Source of the DNA: Treponema sp.
Lineage (GTDB): Bacteria > Spirochaetota > Spirochaetia > Treponematales > Breznakiellaceae
Direction of reading: 5' to 3'
Length of the DNA stretch: 21,719 bases
NCBI GenBank assembly: GCA_031264395.1
Contig: JAISEB010000114.1
Span: 1 to 21,719, forward strand
Both the position numbers and the translations under genes were made by a program. Under the pieces are notes generated by a model. That model had not been told where the DNA came from. It ran no database searches and worked only from the letters and a program-made list of their open reading frames with translations. Below are positions 21,552-21,719 of this stretch, piece after piece (the stretch's first letter is position 1; every line of letters begins with the position of its first letter).

Positions 21552-21719
21552 CTACCGGTTTCCCAGTGAATTGGCAAGGGTAAGCACTACCTGGCGATCT
21601 TTAACGTTCAAATGTTCAACCACCCGGACTATTTCCTGTACATCCTGGGGAAGGGATGACAGGGGACGCTTTTGCCCGGCTTCGCTGCCGGTAATAAGGT
21701 ACTCAACGGACACGCCAAG
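21552..21719 (-). CDS. XRE-family regulator, C-terminal part only (cut by window edge)
   Basis: The minus strand is open from the window end to a TAG at 21552-21554, giving 55 residues. The visible part starts LGVSVEYLITGSE, the usual end of an HTH_3 repressor domain (where LGVSxEYLLTG is common). It continues with a helical tail, DVQEIVRVVEHLNVKDRQVVLTLANSL, of the kind that follows HTH domains in chromosomal XRE proteins. The helix-turn-helix itself lies beyond the window. It is convergent with the other XRE gene. Confidence comes from the frame being open to the edge and from the recognisable HTH-tail phrase; a stop-to-stop frame this short could be chance, but the pattern makes that unlikely. 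Confidence 0.72.
   Translation of the reverse strand, partial: LGVSVEYLITGSEAGQKRPLSSLPQDVQEIVRVVEHLNVKDRQVVLTLANSLGNR

Overview
The window reads as chromosomal DNA of a GC-rich spirochaete, most likely a gut or anaerobic Treponema relative. This is an inference from protein flavour and layout: dense same-strand operons, spirochaete-like lipoprotein signals, and a RecJ with a large central insert. No rRNA or other marker gene is present to fix the taxon. No tRNA, rRNA, CRISPR array, transposase or phage gene was seen.

Region 1 (1-6870, + strand) is one compact housekeeping operon: the end of an ArgA-type N-acetylglutamate synthase, recO, a pyrimidine nucleoside phosphorylase, recJ, a secreted M23 peptidase and rpsU. 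Neighbours overlap or are 6-8 bases apart, so translation is probably coupled. A hairpin after rpsU probably ends the transcript. Region 2 (6871-8937) holds a 395-base repeat-bearing gap, a small TPR-like lipoprotein whose promoter suggests a leaderless mRNA, and a convergent exported VWA protein.

Region 3 (8870-17737, + strand) is the most interesting part. A near-consensus promoter and a candidate operator precede a DeoR-family regulator, followed by a complete 2-oxoacid (or acetoin) dehydrogenase complex in the order E2, E3, E1. E1 is a single fused alpha-beta chain of 823 residues with an extra insert, and E2 appears to carry a second, degenerate E3/E1-binding domain. The same operon continues with a PHP-family metal-dependent hydrolase and a sorbitol-6-phosphate-dehydrogenase-like SDR that has an unassigned N-terminal extension. 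A plausible reading is a sugar-phosphate-responsive catabolic operon that oxidises a polyol phosphate or similar compound and sends a 2-oxoacid or acetoin product to acyl-CoA. The substrate cannot be told from sequence. A Bacillus-type pyridoxine kinase (17848-18663) follows under its own promoter.

Region 4 (18711-21719) is visibly more AT-rich. On the minus strand it carries a lipoprotein, a zinc-ribbon membrane protein, a small DUF4190-like membrane protein and a divergent Lgt-family protein. A 32-base perfect palindrome lies between the last two. The window ends with two convergent XRE regulator genes, the second cut by the window edge. The composition shift, small membrane proteins and paired XRE regulators make this the accessory part of the window.
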